Positions 40,643-44,343 of a DNA stretch of 44,343 nucleotides are shown one piece after another; the first letter of the stretch is position 1; every line of letters begins with the position of its first letter. Source of the stretch: CAYOEV01 sp964403075 (lineage in GTDB: Bacteria > Bacteroidota > Bacteroidia > Cytophagales > Cyclobacteriaceae). A model generated the notes under the pieces. The model was not told where the DNA came from. It was given only the letters and a program-made list of their open reading frames with translations, and did no database searches. The stretch is from assembly GCA_964403075.1 (NCBI GenBank), contig CAYOEV010000024.1:1-44343 (forward strand), given 5' to 3'. The position numbers and the translations under genes were made by a program.

Positions 40643-40672
40643 TTGAAGGCCATTTTTATTGCGTAAAATTTG
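40643..40672 (+). promoter_or_regulatory. Candidate promoter of the SusC/SusD operon
   Basis: A TTG at 40643-40645 and TAAAATTTG at 40664-40672 (one base longer than TAnnTTTG) are separated by 18 bp, close to the -33/-7 arrangement of Bacteroidota promoters. The resulting leader of about 40 nt would be AT-rich and lack a Shine-Dalgarno sequence, as is usual in this phylum. Confidence 0.4.
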
Positions 40673-40718
40673 TATATTCAATTTTACATTTCATTTTTTT
40701 AACCAAAACACAAATAAG

Positions 40719-43595
40719 ATGGGTAAACTTTACTCAAGGGTGGGACTTGGTTTATGCACCATGATGCTGTCGCTAAGTTCCATTTTTGCTCAGAACACTA
40801 CCATAAGTGGTACGGTCACCGATGCAGCAAACGGTGAACCGTTGGTAGGGGTAACGGTCGTCCAAAAGGGTACCACCCGAGGCGCAGTTACAGACCTTGA
40901 TGGCAACTACACTTTGACAGTGTCTCAGGATGCAATTCTCGTATTCTCAATTGTAGGGTTTCGAACGTTGGAAGTATCCGCAGGGGAAGCGGGTGACCTT
41001 CAATTGCCACCAGATGTGACTAATCTGGATGAAATTGTGGTTACCGGACTGGCTTCATCGGTCAAGAGATCAAATCTGGGAAATGCAGTAGCAACGGTAT
41101 CCGGAGAGGAACTTACCGGCGTTACCAGTCAGTCAACCCTGGATGGTGCCTTGTATGGCAAACTGACCGGCGCCAACATTGTTCAGACTTCCGGTGCACC
41201 GGGTGGAGGGTTCGCCATTCGATTGCGTGGGGTATCCTCGATTTTTGGTAATAACCAACCACTTTTCATTATTGATGGAGTCTACATCAACAATAGTGAA
41301 ATTCCAAGTGGATCACGTTTTGCCTCCGGCGCCAACAATGGAGAGGAAGAACAGTCGTCGAATCGTATTGCCGACTTAGATCCTAACGATATTGAAAACA
41401 TTGAAGTCTTGAAAGGGCCATCGGCAGCCGCCATTTATGGCACGCGGGCCAATGCAGGTGTGGTAATCATAACCACCAAACGCGGTGCCCAGGGTAAAAC
41501 GCAGGTCTCCCTGAAACAAGACATAGGGTTCCAGGAAATTTTGAATCCTGTAGGTAGACGAACATTCACGGCCGAACAAGTGGAGCAGGAATTTGGCGCA
41601 GCAGACAGGGCCGCTTTTGAGGCCGCGCAGGCCGCAGGTCAGATCTTTGACTATGAAGATGTGATTTTTGGTGAAAAAGGATTCATTACCGATACGCGAC
41701 TGAACGTGAAAGGGGGCAATGCGAATACCTCTTTCTACATGGGCATTGGTGTGAGAAATGAAGATGGCATTGTGGATAAAACCGGATTTGACAGACGTTC
41801 CATCCGATTGAATGTAGATCATCAAATCTCAGACCGTATCAAGCTTTCATTGAGTAGCAATTATGTGAATAGCGAGGCTGCCCGATCCTTTTCTGGAAAT
41901 GAGAATGAGGGTGGATTGAGTTATGGCTACACGCTTGCATTTACCAGAGACTGGGTGAATCTATTTCCAGATGAATTCGGTAATTACCCAGACAATCCCA
42001 ACTATCCGGGCAATCCCTTGTTGACCCGTGATCTGGCCAAGAATGACGAGCAAACCAATCGTTTCATTCAAGGTGCACAATTGGACATTAACGCGTACGC
42101 CAATGACAATACCTCTATCAGATTCAAATTGAATGGTGGTGTTGATTTCTATTTGAATGAGACATTTGTTTATGTACCTGAATTCCAGCAGGCACAGCGG
42201 GGGACAACCAACGGTTTCATCGCCAACGGTAAGAATACCTCATTCAACAGAAACCTGTTGGCATTTGGTATTTTCGATAAATACCTAGGCTCTCTGACCC
42301 TCAGTACGCAGGTAGGTGTCAGTTATCTCAACTTTGACAGGGATTTTATCCTTACGCAGACTACCCAGCTAATTCCCGGACAGACCAACGCCTCGCAAGG
42401 GGGTTCACAGGAAGTGCAACAGGAAATTATTTTCGAGGAAGAATTTGGTTTCGTCGTCCAGCAAGAGGCCAATTTTGATGATAAAGTAATTTTGAGCGCC
42501 GGTGTCAGATTCGATAAATCCTCATTGAACGGTGATCCGAATAAATACTTTGCTTTCCCGAAGGCAAGCGCCGCGGTGAATCTTGCAAATTTTGACTTCT
42601 GGAACGTATCGGCAATCAATGCATTCAAAGTGCGGGCTGCATATGGTGAAACCGGAAACAGCCCCCGATTTGGTGCACTGTACACCACATTCGACGCAAC
42701 CAATATCAATGGCAACCCAGGGGTGGTGGTTGGCCTGAACCGGGGTGATGCTACACTTGAGCCTGAAACGGCGAAAGAGTTTGAAACAGGTTTTGACGTA
42801 TCGTTTCTCGACGGCGCCCTCGGCCTGGTGGTCACTTACTACAACAAACAAATTGAAGACCTCCTTTATGAGCGTTCAGTTCCTAGTTCATCCGGATTTA
42901 CCTTCCAGATTGTAAATGATGCGGACTTGAAAAATGAAGGTCTTGAAATTGGACTCAATGCACGTCCGGTAAGTTCTAGTAATTTCAACTGGAATACGTT
43001 TGTGAATTTTTGGTTCAATCGCTCTGAATTGACTCGCCTAGAAGGCCCGCCCATTACGCCAAGAAACACCGCATTCGGTACCGGACTGGGATCCTTCTTT
43101 CTTGAGGAGGGGCAGCCAATTACCCAATTGGTAGGTAGCACAGCCGATGGTTTGGTACAGGTCGGTGATGTAGAACCAGATTTTCAGATCAGTTTTTATA
43201 ACCAAATGAACATCTATAAAAACTTTGATTTAAGCTTCCTGATTCACTGGAAAGAAGGCGGAGACAACTTGAACCTGACCCGTCTGCTTACAGATATTGG
43301 AGGTACCACGCCCCGTGACATTGAGCCACTGGAAAATCCGGATTTTTTTATTGAAGACGCTTCCTACGTGAGGTTAAGAGAAATTTCCCTGTATTACACG
43401 ATCCCGTTAGAAAGTAACTTTCTAGGATCTGCGAAAGTGGGCGTCTCGGCCAGAAACCTCTTCACCATCACCAACTATTCGGGTTACGATCCAGAAGTAT
43501 CCACCAAAGGTGGTTCCAGATTATCGTCCGGGGTGGATGTAGCGCCTTTCCCAAGTGCGAAACAGTACTACTTTCACATAGCCTTTGAATTTTAA
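40719..43595 (+). CDS. SusC/RagA family TonB-linked outer-membrane protein
   Basis: A 958-residue nutrient-uptake receptor. Signal peptide MGKLYSRVGLGLCTMMLSLS (cleavage after FAQ) precedes a CarboxypepD_reg-like domain (TTISGTVTDAANGEPLVGVT). The SusC signature plug has NLDEIVVTGLASSVKRSNLG, FAIRLRGVSSI and IEVLKGPSAAAIYGTRANAG. A large barrel ends in KQYYFHIAFEF. SusC forms a complex with a SusD lipoprotein that lids the barrel and delivers glycans or peptides. The ATG at 40719 is chosen because the longer frame lacks signal character. The ligand cannot be inferred; no glycoside hydrolase or peptidase is visible before the window ends. Confidence 0.95.
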   Translation: MGKLYSRVGLGLCTMMLSLSSIFAQNTTISGTVTDAANGEPLVGVTVVQKGTTRGAVTDLDGNYTLTVSQDAILVFSIVGFRTLEVSAGEAGDLQLPPDVTNLDEIVVTGLASSVKRSNLGNAVATVSGEELTGVTSQSTLDGALYGKLTGANIVQTSGAPGGGFAIRLRGVSSIFGNNQPLFIIDGVYINNSEIPSGSRFASGANNGEEEQSSNRIADLDPNDIENIEVLKGPSAAAIYGTRANAGVVIITTKRGAQGKTQVSLKQDIGFQEILNPVGRRTFTAEQVEQEFGAADRAAFEAAQAAGQIFDYEDVIFGEKGFITDTRLNVKGGNANTSFYMGIGVRNEDGIVDKTGFDRRSIRLNVDHQISDRIKLSLSSNYVNSEAARSFSGNENEGGLSYGYTLAFTRDWVNLFPDEFGNYPDNPNYPGNPLLTRDLAKNDEQTNRFIQGAQLDINAYANDNTSIRFKLNGGVDFYLNETFVYVPEFQQAQRGTTNGFIANGKNTSFNRNLLAFGIFDKYLGSLTLSTQVGVSYLNFDRDFILTQTTQLIPGQTNASQGGSQEVQQEIIFEEEFGFVVQQEANFDDKVILSAGVRFDKSSLNGDPNKYFAFPKASAAVNLANFDFWNVSAINAFKVRAAYGETGNSPRFGALYTTFDATNINGNPGVVVGLNRGDATLEPETAKEFETGFDVSFLDGALGLVVTYYNKQIEDLLYERSVPSSSGFTFQIVNDADLKNEGLEIGLNARPVSSSNFNWNTFVNFWFNRSELTRLEGPPITPRNTAFGTGLGSFFLEEGQPITQLVGSTADGLVQVGDVEPDFQISFYNQMNIYKNFDLSFLIHWKEGGDNLNLTRLLTDIGGTTPRDIEPLENPDFFIEDASYVRLREISLYYTIPLESNFLGSAKVGVSARNLFTITNYSGYDPEVSTKGGSRLSSGVDVAPFPSAKQYYFHIAFEF

Positions 43596-43609
43596 AAGCA
43601 TAGCTAAAA

Positions 43610-44343
43610 ATGAAAATTCTTAATACAATACTTTCAATATTGCTCCTACTTGGTTTTTCGAGTTGTGAGATTGACGAATCAGTTGATCCGAACGGAGCTT
43701 CCTTGGGCAGTGTGCTCACCGACGCTTCATTTTCGGAACTGAATAATGTGGTAACGGGGATCGAAGCCCGAATGAGAAACGGACACGACGTTTATTGTAC
43801 GGCTACGGGATCGATATCCCGTGAATTGTACCTGGTAGATGCCGACCCCAGAAACCTTCAGGATTTATTTGGTCTCGATGGGGCTACACTGGATAACAAT
43901 AGCTTTTATCTAACCTCTCCGTATAACAACAGCTATCGGGTGATCAAAAACTGCAACATTCTGTTGGATGCGCTAGAAAATGCCTCTGAGGAGGTAACAG
44001 CTGCCCAACGAGAGGGATACCGCGGTTTTGCCAATACCATCAAAGCCTATCAACTGCTGTTGGTGCTGAACCTATTGGACGTGAATGGCATACGTACAGA
44101 TGTAGACGACCCGGATGAGCTAGGCGCCTTTGTGACCAAACCTCAGGCGTTGACCTTTATCCGATCAGCCCTGGATGATGCGTCTACACAATTGGCTGCG
44201 GCCGGGTCGGTATTTGGATTTAGTCTTACCAATGGATTTGAGGGGTTTGATACGCCCGCCACGTTTAACGAGTTCAACCGGGCCCTTGCGGCAAGGGTGG
44301 CCATGTACGATGACGACCCCAATGCCGTACTGACGCTACTTGG
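43610..44343 (+). CDS. SusD/RagB family nutrient-binding lipoprotein, 3' end beyond the window
   Basis: The ATG at 43610, 14 bp after the SusC stop, opens a frame that runs off the window; 244 residues are visible. The signal MKILNTILSILLLLGFSSC places the lipidated Cys at residue 19. SusD features are SFSELNNVVTGIEARMRNG, the NNSYRVIKNCNILLDAL helix typical of the TPR-like fold, a GYRGFANTIKAYQLLLVLN helix, and FNEFNRALAARVAMY. It is the surface-exposed substrate-binding partner of SusC, normally followed by enzymes of the same utilisation locus. Confidence 0.93.
   Translation, partial: MKILNTILSILLLLGFSSCEIDESVDPNGASLGSVLTDASFSELNNVVTGIEARMRNGHDVYCTATGSISRELYLVDADPRNLQDLFGLDGATLDNNSFYLTSPYNNSYRVIKNCNILLDALENASEEVTAAQREGYRGFANTIKAYQLLLVLNLLDVNGIRTDVDDPDELGAFVTKPQALTFIRSALDDASTQLAAAGSVFGFSLTNGFEGFDTPATFNEFNRALAARVAMYDDDPNAVLTLL

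Overview
This window comes from a member of the Bacteroidota, most likely a cytophagalean (class Cytophagia). The reasons are a SusC/SusD-type pair at the right edge, a gliding protein GldC, a DUF3098 protein, an acidic-tailed ribosomal protein S1, signal peptides ending in AQ, many lipoproteins, and near absence of purine-rich Shine-Dalgarno sequences. A few promoters resemble the phylum's -7 consensus TAnnTTTG. Two runs of N (exactly 100 and exactly 10) show it is a draft assembly or MAG contig. Most of it is chromosomal housekeeping sequence with dense, overlapping genes.

Layout, left to right. 1-557: the 3' part of an RHS/YD-repeat-type protein without a usable start. 697-5041: an ABC-F translation factor, a secreted sorbosone/glucose dehydrogenase-like lipoprotein, a 2OG-Fe(II) oxygenase and a nucleoside deaminase. 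5042-5986: a gene-free stretch with a structured 194-bp tandem repeat (interrupted by the 100-N gap), then tRNA-Cys and terminators. 5987-8064: ribosomal protein S1, broken in frame by the 10-N gap. 8247-14706 (+): a YtcJ-like amidohydrolase, a MerR regulator with a CarH-type B12-binding domain, a sodium:solute symporter, MurB and a second amidohydrolase. 14707-19206: dCMP deaminase, an unannotated 26-residue membrane peptide with its own terminator, a DUF6089-like barrel, a penicillin-acylase-family Ntn hydrolase and a small membrane protein.

19207-27072 (mostly -): an XRE-type regulator, an orphan membrane histidine kinase, a flavin split-barrel protein, a small membrane protein, then a TonB-dependent receptor overlapping an SGNH-type lipoprotein whose Ser, Gly and Asn blocks look degenerate. 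27193-36531 (-): a tightly packed run of tgt, lptG and a DMT transporter; an ECF sigma factor with putative anti-sigma; then ftsX, DUF3098, uppP, truB, ribF, an M48 metalloprotease and gldC. 36569-39077 (+): a glycosyltransferase, a second ECF-like sigma factor, rsmG and a coupled small ORF. 39318-44343 (+): a small outer-membrane protein, a sirtuin deacylase, then SusC and the first 244 residues of SusD.

The best candidates for something undescribed are the 194-bp repeat array, which carries a plus-strand terminator in every copy but has no plus-strand gene; the TonB-linked SGNH pseudohydrolase; the B12-binding MerR regulator placed next to a transporter instead of carotenoid genes; and the monocistronic 26-residue membrane peptide. 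No phage, CRISPR array, insertion sequence or recognisable defence island is visible.
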